From NCBI GenBank assembly GCA_021205635.1, contig JAJPXC010000125.1, positions 1 through 64,000 of the forward strand: a stretch of DNA of 64,000 bases. Reading direction: 5' to 3'. Below, one piece after another: positions 23,614 to 33,512 of the stretch (its first letter is position 1; every line of letters begins with the position of its first letter). Both the position numbers and the translations under genes were made by a program. A model generated the notes under the pieces. It worked only from the letters and a program-made list of their open reading frames with translations, had not been told where the DNA came from and searched no databases. Source of the stretch: Bacteroidales bacterium (GTDB lineage Bacteria > Bacteroidota > Bacteroidia > Bacteroidales > Muribaculaceae).

Positions 23614-26481
23614 TCAATTTGTTGCCATCTCGTGGGTTTCTTGGTACACCGAGGGATTCACGCCGAATTCCTCGCGGAAGTATTTGCTGAAAGCCTTTGG
23701 GGCGTTGAAGCCGCATTGGTAGGCGATCTCCGAGACGTTCAACTGGCTCTCGCGCAGCAATTGGGCGGCGCGCTTGAGACGGAGCGTACGGATAAATTCG
23801 ATCGGGGTCTTGCCGGTGATGTGCTTGATGCGCTTGTACAGGTGCACGCGACTCATGCCCAGATGCGACGCAAGTTCCTCCACCGAGAGGTCGGGGTTGT
23901 CCATATTGTCCTCTACGTGCCTCACGGCCTTCTCGATGAGTTTTTCGTCCACACTGGTGATTACCAGCGGTGTAGGCTCGGGGTTGATGAACTGGGGTTG
24001 CTTCTCTCCCTGCTCGCGCAGGCGCATGAGGTCCTTCACGCGCTCATGCAGGCGGTCGTAGTCGCTGGCCAGCAACACGGGCGCTGGGTTGAGGGTCTCG
24101 TCGGCGGGCTTGTCGCTCAGTAGGTTGTCGACCAGTCCCAGCAATCGCGATTGCTCCTGATACTGATTCTCAAGCGCTTTGTTGCGCTCGCGGCGTCGCG
24201 TCACGGTCCAAATCAGCCATACGGCACCTGCCACCAGCGCCACATATATTATAAAAGCCCACCAGCTGGCCCACCAGGGCGAGGCGATGGAGATAGGAAG
24301 CTGGGTTACAGGGCCTTCCGTGCCGTCGGGCAACTGTGTCTTCACCTCGAAGATATAGCGGCCTGAGCCGAGGTTGGTGTAGGTCGCGTGGTTGTCGCCT
24401 GGATCGGTGGCGATCCACTCGTCCTGATATCCTTTCAAGCGGTACAGCCAGACGGTTGCTGAGGGGTTGGTGTAGTCGTCGGCGGCGAAGGTGATGGTGA
24501 ATTCGTTCTCCGAGTAAGCGATCTTCACCTCATTGATAAGTCGCTGGCCGTCAATCGGTCCTGGAGTGCCTTTGCGCAAGTTGAGCGACACGATATACGA
24601 CGGAGCGGCGGTCTCGCGGGTGATTTCCGAGGGGTTGAACGAGCTTATACCGTTCAAGCCACCCACAGCGATCACGCCACCCGGGAGCGACGCGAACGAC
24701 CGCTGGTTGAAGTCGCAGCGTGGGAGGCCGTCCTGCTGGTCAAAAATAGTGGCCGCAAACTCCCAATCGCCTGATTCACGGGAGATTTTCACTCTGATTA
24801 GGCGCGAACCGGTGGATACCCACACGTCGCCCGCGCGGTCCTCAACCAAGCCCAGGATGAAGTCGGTGGGGGGATCGCTACCGCCGTTTTTGGAGGAGCC
24901 AAGAGGCACGTGCCATAGCAGGTCGCGCGAGGGCTCGTAAACGTCGAGGCCAGCGTAGGTGGCCAGCCACAGCAGGTTGCGGCTGTCGGGTAGCACTTGG
25001 TTGATGTTGAAGTGGGAGAACCCCTGGCTCCCGTCGCGTGTGCCGCTGAAGGCCGTGATGGCGTGGGTGCGAAGGTTGAAATTGGCCAAACCGCCCGAGG
25101 TTGCCAGCCAAACCAGTTCGGGGTTGCTGCGGTCGCGCGCGATTTGGGCGATGTAGTCGGTTTTCAAAGGGGAATTAGTTGACAGCCAGACGTTTTTCGA
25201 CCCCGTTGTAGGGTTCCAAATCTGCAATCCGCCACCGAGCGTGGCCAGCAACAGGTCGTCGTCATGGAGCGGGAACACGTCCCAAATGTTGTCGCTCGCC
25301 AATCCGTTGTCCGACGTGTATTGCACCATCTGCCCCGAGGGTTTCAGCAGGTGCAAGCCATGATTGTAGGTGCCAATCCACGCACCTTGGTGGTTGGGAC
25401 GGATGCACACAACGCCCGCGCAACTACCCGGCGAGCCTAGTGTGCCGGTGATCTTTTGTTGCGACCAAGTGGCTGGATTGCAAAGTATAAGCCCATCGGC
25501 ATCCGTGCCGATTAATATGTTATTATCTGGCAATGAGGTGATTACGTTGACGTCAGAGCAGGGGTGGAATGCGAATTTCTGGCGCGCGGGGTGGTAGGAC
25601 ATCATTCCGCTCTTGCGCGTGCCGATCCACACCGAACCGCTATGATCCTGATACATAGCAGTCAAGCTGTTGGACGACAACGATCGCGGATCGCTGGGGT
25701 TGTTCAAGGCTTGCGTCACGGTGCCGTCGAGCGTGATGCGCACCAATCCCGAGTGGTCGAAAGCTACCCACACGGAGCCATCCTTGTCGGTGATAATCGC
25801 TTTGGCGATAGGTAATTGCGTGAGGTCAACACCGTGCCAGTTTTGGCTCCACTCCATCTTTTTCAGGTCGAGCACCGCAATACCCTCCTCACCGAAAGCC
25901 CACACCGTTGAATCGGCTCCCAAGGAGAGGTTGTACACGCGCAGCTCGCGGCTATGGAACGGCGTGGCCGTTTTCTTAACCACCTTAAGGTTGACTCCCT
26001 CAGCCACTAGCAGTTTAGCTGAGTTTGTGATGGCCACTACACGTCCGCAAGGGTATTGTATCACGTCGGTCACGTCGTCCCATTTCCGGTCGCGAGCCAT
26101 CACCACAATCGGCGGCGTGGGCAATTCGGCCGTATCCTCGACAAACTTCTCAGCCACAGGGTCGAAGGCCTCCCAACCGTCGCCGGTCAACAGCCACAAC
26201 AGCCCTTGGTAGGGGACTATCCTTTTTATATAGTTGTCCTTGCCTCCTGTTTGGCGGAACGGCACGATCTCGTAGCCGTCGTAGCGGCATAGGCCAGTGG
26301 CGGTGCCGAAATACAGTAGCCCGCGGTCATCCTGGGCGATGGCATTGATCATGTTGGAGGTCAACCGGGGGTTCAGCGGCATCTCCTGGAAATGTAACGG
26401 CTGGGCCAAACTCCACGCTCTGGGCGCGCAGCTCAACAAAGCTATAACGAAAATTAAGGTACGACAAACTACACGGTTCAT
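23614..26481 (-). CDS. HTCS-like regulator lacking kinase and receiver: beta-propeller sensor fused to AraC HTH
   Basis: 955 residues: signal peptide; a long periplasmic sensor built of two-component regulator propeller repeats (QDDRGLLYFGTATGLCRYDG and SGSVWIGTRKSGMMSYHP are two); a Y_Y_Y domain (LYRLKGYQDEWIATDPG) near residue 690; one membrane helix at ~735-760 (WAFIIYVALVAGAVWLIWTV); a ~85-residue linker; then an AraC HTH (LASHLGMSRVHLYKRIKHIT, then IAYQCGFNAPKAFSKYFRE). Hybrid two-component systems of polysaccharide loci have the same ends, but with histidine kinase and receiver domains between them and lengths around 1300-1400. Neither is present here. It likely senses a xyloglucan oligosaccharide and acts on both flanking operons. 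Confidence 0.9.
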   Translation of the reverse strand: MNRVVCRTLIFVIALLSCAPRAWSLAQPLHFQEMPLNPRLTSNMINAIAQDDRGLLYFGTATGLCRYDGYEIVPFRQTGGKDNYIKRIVPYQGLLWLLTGDGWEAFDPVAEKFVEDTAELPTPPIVVMARDRKWDDVTDVIQYPCGRVVAITNSAKLLVAEGVNLKVVKKTATPFHSRELRVYNLSLGADSTVWAFGEEGIAVLDLKKMEWSQNWHGVDLTQLPIAKAIITDKDGSVWVAFDHSGLVRITLDGTVTQALNNPSDPRSLSSNSLTAMYQDHSGSVWIGTRKSGMMSYHPARQKFAFHPCSDVNVITSLPDNNILIGTDADGLILCNPATWSQQKITGTLGSPGSCAGVVCIRPNHQGAWIGTYNHGLHLLKPSGQMVQYTSDNGLASDNIWDVFPLHDDDLLLATLGGGLQIWNPTTGSKNVWLSTNSPLKTDYIAQIARDRSNPELVWLATSGGLANFNLRTHAITAFSGTRDGSQGFSHFNINQVLPDSRNLLWLATYAGLDVYEPSRDLLWHVPLGSSKNGGSDPPTDFILGLVEDRAGDVWVSTGSRLIRVKISRESGDWEFAATIFDQQDGLPRCDFNQRSFASLPGGVIAVGGLNGISSFNPSEITRETAAPSYIVSLNLRKGTPGPIDGQRLINEVKIAYSENEFTITFAADDYTNPSATVWLYRLKGYQDEWIATDPGDNHATYTNLGSGRYIFEVKTQLPDGTEGPVTQLPISIASPWWASWWAFIIYVALVAGAVWLIWTVTRRRERNKALENQYQEQSRLLGLVDNLLSDKPADETLNPAPVLLASDYDRLHERVKDLMRLREQGEKQPQFINPEPTPLVITSVDEKLIEKAVRHVEDNMDNPDLSVEELASHLGMSRVHLYKRIKHITGKTPIEFIRTLRLKRAAQLLRESQLNVSEIAYQCGFNAPKAFSKYFREEFGVNPSVYQETHEMATN

Positions 26482-26525
26482 GGCAAGTGTCTAAGGATAG
26501 TGTACAACTGATCTTTTTCCTCTTG

Positions 26526-26533
26526 CAAAATTA
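26526..26533 (-). promoter_or_regulatory. -7 box of the propeller-AraC regulator
   Basis: The minus strand reads TAATTTTG (TAnnTTTG), 45 nt before the regulator ATG. Several TTGCAA-type words lie around it (26523, 26558). It shares the 26482-26734 divergent region with the susC promoter. Confidence 0.45.
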
Positions 26534-26685
26534 AAAATTAATCTCTAAATTTGGCTATTGCAAAGCATTTTTCTTTCGATGTGATTTCAAATTTTACCAT
26601 GAACGAAAACATTTTTACCCCTAAATACATAGTGCTCTATCCCTTTGTGAAAACAAAAAATTCGTCACACGATGGTCGACGGTCG

Positions 26686-26693
26686 TAACTTTG
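26686..26693 (+). promoter_or_regulatory. -7 box of the susC operon
   Basis: TAACTTTG matches TAnnTTTG about 41 nt before the first ATG of susC. A TTCG at 26661-26664 is a possible weak -33 box. A weak -33 box is usual for activator-dependent polysaccharide-locus promoters. Confidence 0.5.
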
Positions 26694-26734
26694 CAGCGTG
26701 AGTTTTTACCAAAAGATCGTTGCCTTAAGCGACC

Positions 26735-29700
26735 ATGAACACAATTCTAAAACCATCATTAAAAACAGAGATCATTACCATGCAACCGCCTAAAGATCGC
26801 ACGCCAAAGGCTGGCGGCGGCGGAAGGAAATTTTTCTTCCTGTTACTTTTTATAATGTGTATTGCTCCCGCGGTGTTGGCCGACAACATCACCGTCACGG
26901 GTACCATCCTCTCGGCCAGCGACGACGAGCCGCTGATCGGCGCGTGGGTGAAGGTGACCGGCACCGCAAATGGTGTCAACACCGACATCGACGGCAACTT
27001 CACGCTCCCCAACGTGCCCGAAGGTGCCGAGCTCGAAACCGGATACATCGGCTTCACTTCCCAGAAATTCACTGCCTCAACCACCCCCGTGGAGATCAAA
27101 TTGAAAGAAAACTCTGAAGTGCTGGAAGAGGTGGTCGTGGTAGGTTACGGCGTACAAAAGAAGAAACTCGTCACCGGCGCCACGTCGCAGGTGAAGGGTG
27201 AGACGCTGGCCAAGATGAACACCACCAACCCGCTCCAGGCCATGCAGGGCCAAACCTCGGGCGTTAACATCTCCCAGACCACCGGCCAGCCCGGCAAGTC
27301 GATGAAAGTGTCGATACGCGGCCTTGGCACCGTGGGCAACTCCGAGCCCCTCTACCTGATTGACGGCGTGGGTGGCGACATCAACACTGTCAACCCCGCC
27401 GACATCGAGAGCATCGACGTGCTCAAGGACGCCGCCTCGGCCGCCATCTACGGCGCGCAGGCCGCCAACGGCGTGGTTCTCGTCACCACCAAGAGCGGCA
27501 AGGAGGGCAAGACCACCGTTAGCTTCGATGGCTACTACGGCTGGCAGTCCAAGCCCCGCTCCGTGGATATGCTCAACGCCTCCCAGTACATGATGATCAT
27601 GGACGAGCAGGCCGTCAACTCGGGCAACGCCCCCTACGACTGGAGCTCCTACAAGAGCATCTACGACGCCGACGGCAACCTTTATAATACCGATTGGCTC
27701 GACACCCTGTGGAAGGACAACGCCGAGATCCAGAGCTACACCCTGGGCATCACTGGGGGCACCGCCAAAAACAACTTCGCCATCTCTCTCGGCTACCTCT
27801 CCAACGAGGGTATCGTCGGTGGCAAGCAAGTGAGCAACTACTCGCGCTACAACTTCCGCGTCAACTCCAATTACAAATTCTTCGACGACCTGTTTACCGT
27901 GGGCGAGCAAGTGAGCTTCGTTCACTACAAGACCCGCAACATGAACGACGAGGGCAACGGCAACAACGGCAACCGCATCTACCCCGCCTTTAACGCCTCC
28001 CCCTTGGCTCCCGTCTATAGCGACCAAGGTCAATACGGGTCGCCCTACAATTCCACCCTCTACAGCGACTGGCACGCCGCCGACGGCAACCCCTACGGCC
28101 AGATGATGACCCTCTCGCAACAGAAGAACCGCGCATCGCTGTTCAACGGCAACGTCTACTTGCAGATCGATCCCATCAAGGGTTTGACCATCAAAACTTT
28201 GCTGGGTGTAAGCTACTCGTGGAACAACTACCGCTCGTTCACCCCACAATACCAATTTGACGCTTACACCAATGGCGACAAGACCTACGTGAGCCAAAGC
28301 GCCAGCGACGGCTACACAATCACATGGCAGAACACCGCCAGCTACAACTTCTCGATCGAGCGCAACAACTTCAACGCCTTGATCGGTATGGAAACCTCGC
28401 GCACCGACGGCTTCAACGTAGCCGCAGGCCAAGCTTCCCTCTCCTCGGGCTTCGACAACTGGAGCAAGGCTTACGTCGACAACGGCACCGCCACCTCGAG
28501 CGACAACGGCCTCTCGGCCTCCGGCTCCCCCTGGACCTCGATCCGCAACCTCTCTTACTTTGCCCGTTTGGGTTGGGACTACGACGCCCGCTACATGATC
28601 AACTTCACCCTGCGTGCCGACGGCTCCTCCAAGTTTGCCAAAGGTCACCGCTGGGGCTGGTTCCCCTCGGTTTCCGCCGGCTGGAACATCTCCAACGAAT
28701 CGTTTATGGAATCCACCCGCTCGTGGCTCAACAACCTGAAACTGCGCGCATCTTGGGGCCGCGTGGGCAACAACAATGTCGACTCCTTCCAGTACCTGGC
28801 ACAGGTCGTGTACGGCGGTCACTACACATTCGGCTCGGTCAACGGATCCTCCAGCGACGGCTACGTGATCGGCGCTTACCCCTCGTCGCTTGAGAACGAG
28901 AATATCAAGTGGGAGACCTCCGAGCAGTTCGATGTGGGTATCGACGCCTACTTCCTCAACTCCCGCTTGCAGGCTACGGTCGACTACTACAGCAAAACCA
29001 CCAAGGACTGGCTCGTATGGGCTCCGCTGCTCTCCACCTCAGGCTTCACCTCGCAGCTGATCAACGGCGGTGACGTCAAGAACAAGGGCGTCGAGGTATC
29101 GCTTACCTGGAACGACCGCATCGGCAATGTTTCCTACAACGTGGTCGGCAACTTCGCCTACAACCACAACCGTGTAGGCTCCATCCCCACCGAAGACGGC
29201 ATTATCCATGGCGCCACGGGCGTGCTATACGACAACGCCGAAGAATTCTACCGCGCCGAGAACGGCCACTCCATCGGCTACTTCTGGGGCTACAAGACCG
29301 CCGGTATCTTCCAAAACCAGCAAGAGATCGACGACTGGATCGCCGCTGGCAACGGCGTTTACCAAAGCAACGTGCAGCCCGGTGACGTGAAATACGTCGA
29401 TCAAAACCACGACGGCGTCATCGACGAGAACGATAAGGTTGATCTCGGTTCGGGCGTGCCCAAATGGACCTTCGGCTTCAACCTGGGCGCCACCTGGAAG
29501 CACTTCGACTTGGGCGTCGTCCTCTCGGGCATGGCCGGACACAAGATTGTGCAAAGTTATCGTAACATCGCCGACAAGCAGGCCAACTACACCACCCGCA
29601 TCCTCAACCGCTGGACTGGCGAAGGCACCTCCACCACCCTACCCCGCGTCACCGAGGGTACCGACAACTGGGCATTCAGCGACCTCTACGTGCAGGACGG

Positions 29701-29944
29701 CGACTTCCTGCGCATCACCAACGTTACGCTGGGCTACGACTTTGCCCACCTGATCAACAAGAAATGGTGCCAGCAGTGCCGCCTCTACTTCCAGATCCAG
29801 AACCTGTACACATTCACCCACTACGACGGCCTCGACCCCGAGGTGGGTACCGGTACCAGCTCCGACTCTTGGGTTAGCGGTGTCGACCAGGGCTTCTATC
29901 CCCGTCCCCGCACATTCCTCTTCGGTGTTAACCTCACCTTCTAA
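26735..29944 (+). CDS. susC: SusC-family TonB-dependent oligosaccharide transporter
   Basis: 1069 residues from the ATG at 26735. An in-frame ATG at 26780 gives a tidier signal peptide (FFFLLLFIMCIAPAVLADN) and could be the true start. A carboxypeptidase-regulatory-like domain (residues ~50-125, GTILSASDDEPLIGAWVKV) is followed by a TonB-contact-like segment (EVVVVGYGVQKKKLVTGA). The plug (PLYLIDGVGGDINTVNP, DVLKDAASAAIYGAQAANG) and a ~22-strand barrel follow. It imports xyloglucan oligosaccharides across the outer membrane together with SusD, whose gene starts 18 nt later. First gene of a six-gene plus-strand run. Confidence 0.95.
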   Translation: MNTILKPSLKTEIITMQPPKDRTPKAGGGGRKFFFLLLFIMCIAPAVLADNITVTGTILSASDDEPLIGAWVKVTGTANGVNTDIDGNFTLPNVPEGAELETGYIGFTSQKFTASTTPVEIKLKENSEVLEEVVVVGYGVQKKKLVTGATSQVKGETLAKMNTTNPLQAMQGQTSGVNISQTTGQPGKSMKVSIRGLGTVGNSEPLYLIDGVGGDINTVNPADIESIDVLKDAASAAIYGAQAANGVVLVTTKSGKEGKTTVSFDGYYGWQSKPRSVDMLNASQYMMIMDEQAVNSGNAPYDWSSYKSIYDADGNLYNTDWLDTLWKDNAEIQSYTLGITGGTAKNNFAISLGYLSNEGIVGGKQVSNYSRYNFRVNSNYKFFDDLFTVGEQVSFVHYKTRNMNDEGNGNNGNRIYPAFNASPLAPVYSDQGQYGSPYNSTLYSDWHAADGNPYGQMMTLSQQKNRASLFNGNVYLQIDPIKGLTIKTLLGVSYSWNNYRSFTPQYQFDAYTNGDKTYVSQSASDGYTITWQNTASYNFSIERNNFNALIGMETSRTDGFNVAAGQASLSSGFDNWSKAYVDNGTATSSDNGLSASGSPWTSIRNLSYFARLGWDYDARYMINFTLRADGSSKFAKGHRWGWFPSVSAGWNISNESFMESTRSWLNNLKLRASWGRVGNNNVDSFQYLAQVVYGGHYTFGSVNGSSSDGYVIGAYPSSLENENIKWETSEQFDVGIDAYFLNSRLQATVDYYSKTTKDWLVWAPLLSTSGFTSQLINGGDVKNKGVEVSLTWNDRIGNVSYNVVGNFAYNHNRVGSIPTEDGIIHGATGVLYDNAEEFYRAENGHSIGYFWGYKTAGIFQNQQEIDDWIAAGNGVYQSNVQPGDVKYVDQNHDGVIDENDKVDLGSGVPKWTFGFNLGATWKHFDLGVVLSGMAGHKIVQSYRNIADKQANYTTRILNRWTGEGTSTTLPRVTEGTDNWAFSDLYVQDGDFLRITNVTLGYDFAHLINKKWCQQCRLYFQIQNLYTFTHYDGLDPEVGTGTSSDSWVSGVDQGFYPRPRTFLFGVNLTF

Positions 29945-29962
29945 TCCAATTCCAATAAACCA

Positions 29963-31645
29963 ATGAAAACCTACAAATATATAAAAATAGGTGCATTATG
30001 CATTATGAACTGTGCATTGTGCACTATCACGGTGGGCTGCACCGACTCGTTCCTCGACGTGGATCCTGCTACCTCTACCACCACCTCCAACTTCTACACC
30101 ACCGAGGAGAACGCCGAAAGCGCCCTAATCGGTTGCTACAACGGCTGGAAGCGCACCCAAAGCTCCGACACGTGGGGTTTCTATGTCGTGAGCGAGCTAA
30201 TGAGCGACGACTGCTTCGCCGGCACGGGCGTGACGGACGCCACCAACTATGCCGTTGTCGACCGCTTCGACCAAGGCCAATACGCAGCCGGCACCTCCCT
30301 GCTGGAGAGCGCCTGGGACGCCTACTACGTGTGCATCTATCGCTGCAACGCCCTGCTGCATTACGACGCCGAGGGCACCATCGAGTGGACCTCCGACGAC
30401 AATCGCGCCCGTTGCCTGGGCGAGGCCCGCGCACTGCGCGCCCTGTGCTACTTCGACATGGTGAGAATGTGGGAGAATGTACCCCTGATCACCGACCCCA
30501 CCGAGGATTCAAACGCACCTCAGGCCGATCCCGATGACGTGTATGCCCTAATCGTCGACGACCTCAAATACGCCGCCGAGAACATCCCCGCCAACGCTTA
30601 CCCCAAGTCGAATATGGCCCTCAACGACGGCCGTGTCACCCGTTACGCCGCCGAGGGTATCCTCGCCCGCGTGTACCTTTTCTATACCGGCTACTACGGC
30701 AAGGATCTCGCCAACTTGACCAAGAGCGAGGTTGTCAGCTACCTCGACGACATCATATCGAGCCACGAGTATGCGCTGGTCGACAACTTCGCCGACCTCT
30801 GGCCCGCAGCCTCCAGCGTGTCGATGCCCGACTCGGAGCAATGGGACCCCGAAAGGACCACCTACAAGGAACTCAATTCCGAGGTGATCCTCCAGATGAA
30901 GTTTAACTACACCGACAACCGCTACAACGACTCAGAGGGCTACGACGGCAACCGCTGGCTCGTGATGATGGGCTTGCGCAAGGCCAACTTCTCCCCCTAC
31001 GCCTACGGTTGGGGCATGTGCACCGTCAACCCCGCCACCGTCAAGGCTTTCAACGAGGTTGACCCCCGCCTCAAGGCATCGATCATCGACATGGAGGGTG
31101 AGGGCGTCACCGAGGCCATCGACATGGACGAGTTCTTGCGCGACCAGCGCGAGTACACCGGCTACGCCGTGAAGAAGTACACCCCGCTGTGCTACTACGA
31201 TGGCGTGAGCGCCGTTCCTGAGCACGCTTCCACCTCGGCCGTGCAGGAGTACCAGTACCAGCCGTTCATCGTCCTGCGCTACGCCGACGTTCTGCTGATG
31301 GCCGCCGAGCTGGGTGGCACCCCCTCGATGGACGCCAAGAGTTGCCTCGACGCCGTGCGCGACCGTGCCGGCCTGCCTCACGTGAGCGTCACCCAGGACA
31401 ACATTATGGCCGAGCGCCACTACGAGTTGGCTTTCGAGGCCATCCGTTACTGGGACCTCCTTCGCCAGGGTGTCAACACAGCCGCCAACGTCATCGCCAT
31501 CTCCACCACCGTGCAGACCGGTGGCTCGGATGTCAACTACACCGTGCAGGCCTCCAACATCATCGCCAAGCGCGGCCTCATGCAGATTCCCCAAAACCAA
31601 ATCACCCGTTCAAACGGCATCCTCAAGCAAAATGCCGGTTGGTAA
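29963..31645 (+). CDS. susD: SusD-family surface glycan-binding lipoprotein
   Basis: 560 residues. The lipoprotein signal ends at TVGCTDSFLDVDP, so the mature protein starts at Cys near residue 26. SusD motifs include YTTEENAESALIGCYNGW and ARALRALCYFDMVRMWENV. The TPR-like helical domain and the C-terminal RagB/SusD part (AERHYELAFEAIRYWDLLRQ) are both present. It forms the lid of the SusC channel and captures oligosaccharides. Odd feature: the signal peptide is partly encoded by a short low-complexity repeat (29991-30027). The next lipoprotein gene begins 13 nt after the stop. Confidence 0.95.
   Translation: MKTYKYIKIGALCIMNCALCTITVGCTDSFLDVDPATSTTTSNFYTTEENAESALIGCYNGWKRTQSSDTWGFYVVSELMSDDCFAGTGVTDATNYAVVDRFDQGQYAAGTSLLESAWDAYYVCIYRCNALLHYDAEGTIEWTSDDNRARCLGEARALRALCYFDMVRMWENVPLITDPTEDSNAPQADPDDVYALIVDDLKYAAENIPANAYPKSNMALNDGRVTRYAAEGILARVYLFYTGYYGKDLANLTKSEVVSYLDDIISSHEYALVDNFADLWPAASSVSMPDSEQWDPERTTYKELNSEVILQMKFNYTDNRYNDSEGYDGNRWLVMMGLRKANFSPYAYGWGMCTVNPATVKAFNEVDPRLKASIIDMEGEGVTEAIDMDEFLRDQREYTGYAVKKYTPLCYYDGVSAVPEHASTSAVQEYQYQPFIVLRYADVLLMAAELGGTPSMDAKSCLDAVRDRAGLPHVSVTQDNIMAERHYELAFEAIRYWDLLRQGVNTAANVIAISTTVQTGGSDVNYTVQASNIIAKRGLMQIPQNQITRSNGILKQNAGW
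29991..30027 (+). repeat. GCATTATG-type repeat inside the susD signal sequence
   Basis: Repeating units of the kind GTGCATTATGCATTATGAAC and TGTGCATTGTGCACTAT. The same kind of sequence occurs at 63821-63867 as intergenic DNA. Here it is read in frame and supplies the hydrophobic ALCIMNCALCTI part of the signal peptide. Confidence 0.7.
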
Positions 31646-31658
31646 TAACTGAAATACC

Positions 31659-33497
31659 ATGCGACTTTTACAATATATCACGATAGCCGGAGCCGCCGCA
31701 CTGATGTGCGCCTGCTCCCCGGACACCTACGACCTGGTGACCGAAAACATCAACCCCGGCGATTTGGTGGAAGGTATCGCCTACACCGTCACAGCCGACG
31801 AGGACAACCCCAACATCATCCATCTGCGCTCGCTGATGCCGACGAGCTACTCCGTACAGTGGCAACATCCCCAAGGCTACTCCCAGGACCGCGAATTGGA
31901 CCTCAAGATCGCCTTTGACGGCACCTATGAGGTGACCTTCGGCGTGCAGACGCGCGGCGGTATGGTCTACGGCGACCCCTACGAGTTTACCATCGACCAG
32001 ATGTGCACCGATTTCGTCACCGGCGAAATGTGGGAGTGGCTCACCGGAGGCGTCGGCCAATCCAAGACCTGGATTCCCGACGACGGCACCTACGGCCTCG
32101 CACACGGCTACTACTCCTGCCTTGACCCCTCGGTTACCTATCTCAACATGACCCGCGACGAGGGCAAGTACGACTGGTACGCCACGCCTACCTCCCTCTC
32201 CTGGTGGCTTCCCGCCAACGGCGATGTGGGCATCACCGACGACGACCTCGCAGGCTCCATGACCTTCGCCCTCGACGGCAAGGCATCCTTGAGCGTCACA
32301 ACCGTCACCGGTGGTATCGCGACCACCAAAGAAGGCCTCTTCGACATGAACACCGACGCCCATACCATCTCGGCCACCAACGTCGAGTTCCTCCACGCCG
32401 CGTGGACCAACGGCAAGTGTGTCGACTTCTCCAAGGGCTACCAAATACTGGTGCTAACTGAGAACCAGCTGATGATCGCCAACTATCGCGACGAGGCCCT
32501 TTCGGGCGAGAGCGCGTGCCTATACTGCTTCAACTTCGTAAGCAAGGACTATGCCGACAATTATGTACCCACCGAGGAGATCGACACCACCGTCGACCTG
32601 CCCGATGGCTGGAACACCCTCATCGCCACCCAGAACAGCTACTGCTCCTGGAAATTGGACAGCGACGTGCCGTTCGACTGGACCGACCTCGGCGGCAACC
32701 GCAAGCACTCCTACGCTTCCCAAAACGACTACCCCGCGGCCTACCGCACCTATAGCAGCGTGCTCGACGGCTTCTCGCTGAAATTCGCTACCCCCAGCGT
32801 TGAGGGTTACGAGGCTACACTCCCCAACGGCGACACCGTGATTGGCACCTATACGATCTCTACCTCCGACCAGTCGATCTACCTCACCAACGGCATCGGC
32901 TCAACCGACCTTGCCAAGACCGAGGTAACCCTGTCGGCCAACTCCGACGGCTCACTGCGCGTGCTCGGGCTTGAGACCGACAACCTCGGCCGCATCAGCG
33001 ACCTGTGGCTCGGTAAGGATGTCACCGACATCAGCGGCCAAACCACCATGTACCTCGCCTACCACTTCGTGCCCGATTACGGCACCACCGAGGCCAAATC
33101 GTACAAGGCCCAGCTCCACTACTTCAACATGGATTGGACGTTCTTCGACTCCGACGACCTCTACTTCAAGAACGAAGGCTCCTACACCATCTACCTCTAT
33201 GGCTCCGACTCCAACTGCCAGGGCGTGTACTTCGACATCTACGAGCTACTGGGCGACTATCCCAACTGCGACGTGGCTATCACCGACATCAAGGTTGACG
33301 GCACCTCCATCGCCTTCGACGACTCGATCATCGACCGTTGCACCGGCGACGATGCCTCCACGGCTCGCCGTTACATCGTCAATCCCTGGAGCGGCGACTC
33401 AGGCTCGGCCCAGTACCAAAGCTTGATGAACTTCTCCTCCTCCATCGCCATCACTTTCAAAGTCACATTCGACACAGGCTCGGCCTTCGTCAACTAA
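31659..33497 (+). CDS. Surface glycan-binding lipoprotein (SGBP)
   Basis: 612 residues with a lipoprotein signal (TIAGAAALMCACSPDTYDL). The N-terminal ~100 residues look like a PKD/Ig-like domain (YTVTADEDNPNIIHLRSLMP). The middle (residues ~115-470) is a pair of beta-sandwich modules with aromatic-rich text (WLTGGVGQSKTWIPDDGTYG). The last ~125 residues (from about LHYFNMDWTFFDSD) are clearly homologous to the end of the next protein and probably form a carbohydrate-binding module. In characterised loci the gene after susD encodes such a non-catalytic binder. Outer-surface location inferred. Confidence 0.8.
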   Translation: MRLLQYITIAGAAALMCACSPDTYDLVTENINPGDLVEGIAYTVTADEDNPNIIHLRSLMPTSYSVQWQHPQGYSQDRELDLKIAFDGTYEVTFGVQTRGGMVYGDPYEFTIDQMCTDFVTGEMWEWLTGGVGQSKTWIPDDGTYGLAHGYYSCLDPSVTYLNMTRDEGKYDWYATPTSLSWWLPANGDVGITDDDLAGSMTFALDGKASLSVTTVTGGIATTKEGLFDMNTDAHTISATNVEFLHAAWTNGKCVDFSKGYQILVLTENQLMIANYRDEALSGESACLYCFNFVSKDYADNYVPTEEIDTTVDLPDGWNTLIATQNSYCSWKLDSDVPFDWTDLGGNRKHSYASQNDYPAAYRTYSSVLDGFSLKFATPSVEGYEATLPNGDTVIGTYTISTSDQSIYLTNGIGSTDLAKTEVTLSANSDGSLRVLGLETDNLGRISDLWLGKDVTDISGQTTMYLAYHFVPDYGTTEAKSYKAQLHYFNMDWTFFDSDDLYFKNEGSYTIYLYGSDSNCQGVYFDIYELLGDYPNCDVAITDIKVDGTSIAFDDSIIDRCTGDDASTARRYIVNPWSGDSGSAQYQSLMNFSSSIAITFKVTFDTGSAFVN

Positions 33498-33512
33498 TCA
33501 ATAGCTACAACA

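Noticed and set aside
27077..28822. 581-codon minus-strand ORF
   Set aside because: Exact antisense of susC in one frame, with Val/Gly-rich text typical of the reverse strand of GC-rich genes; no start context and no family resemblance.
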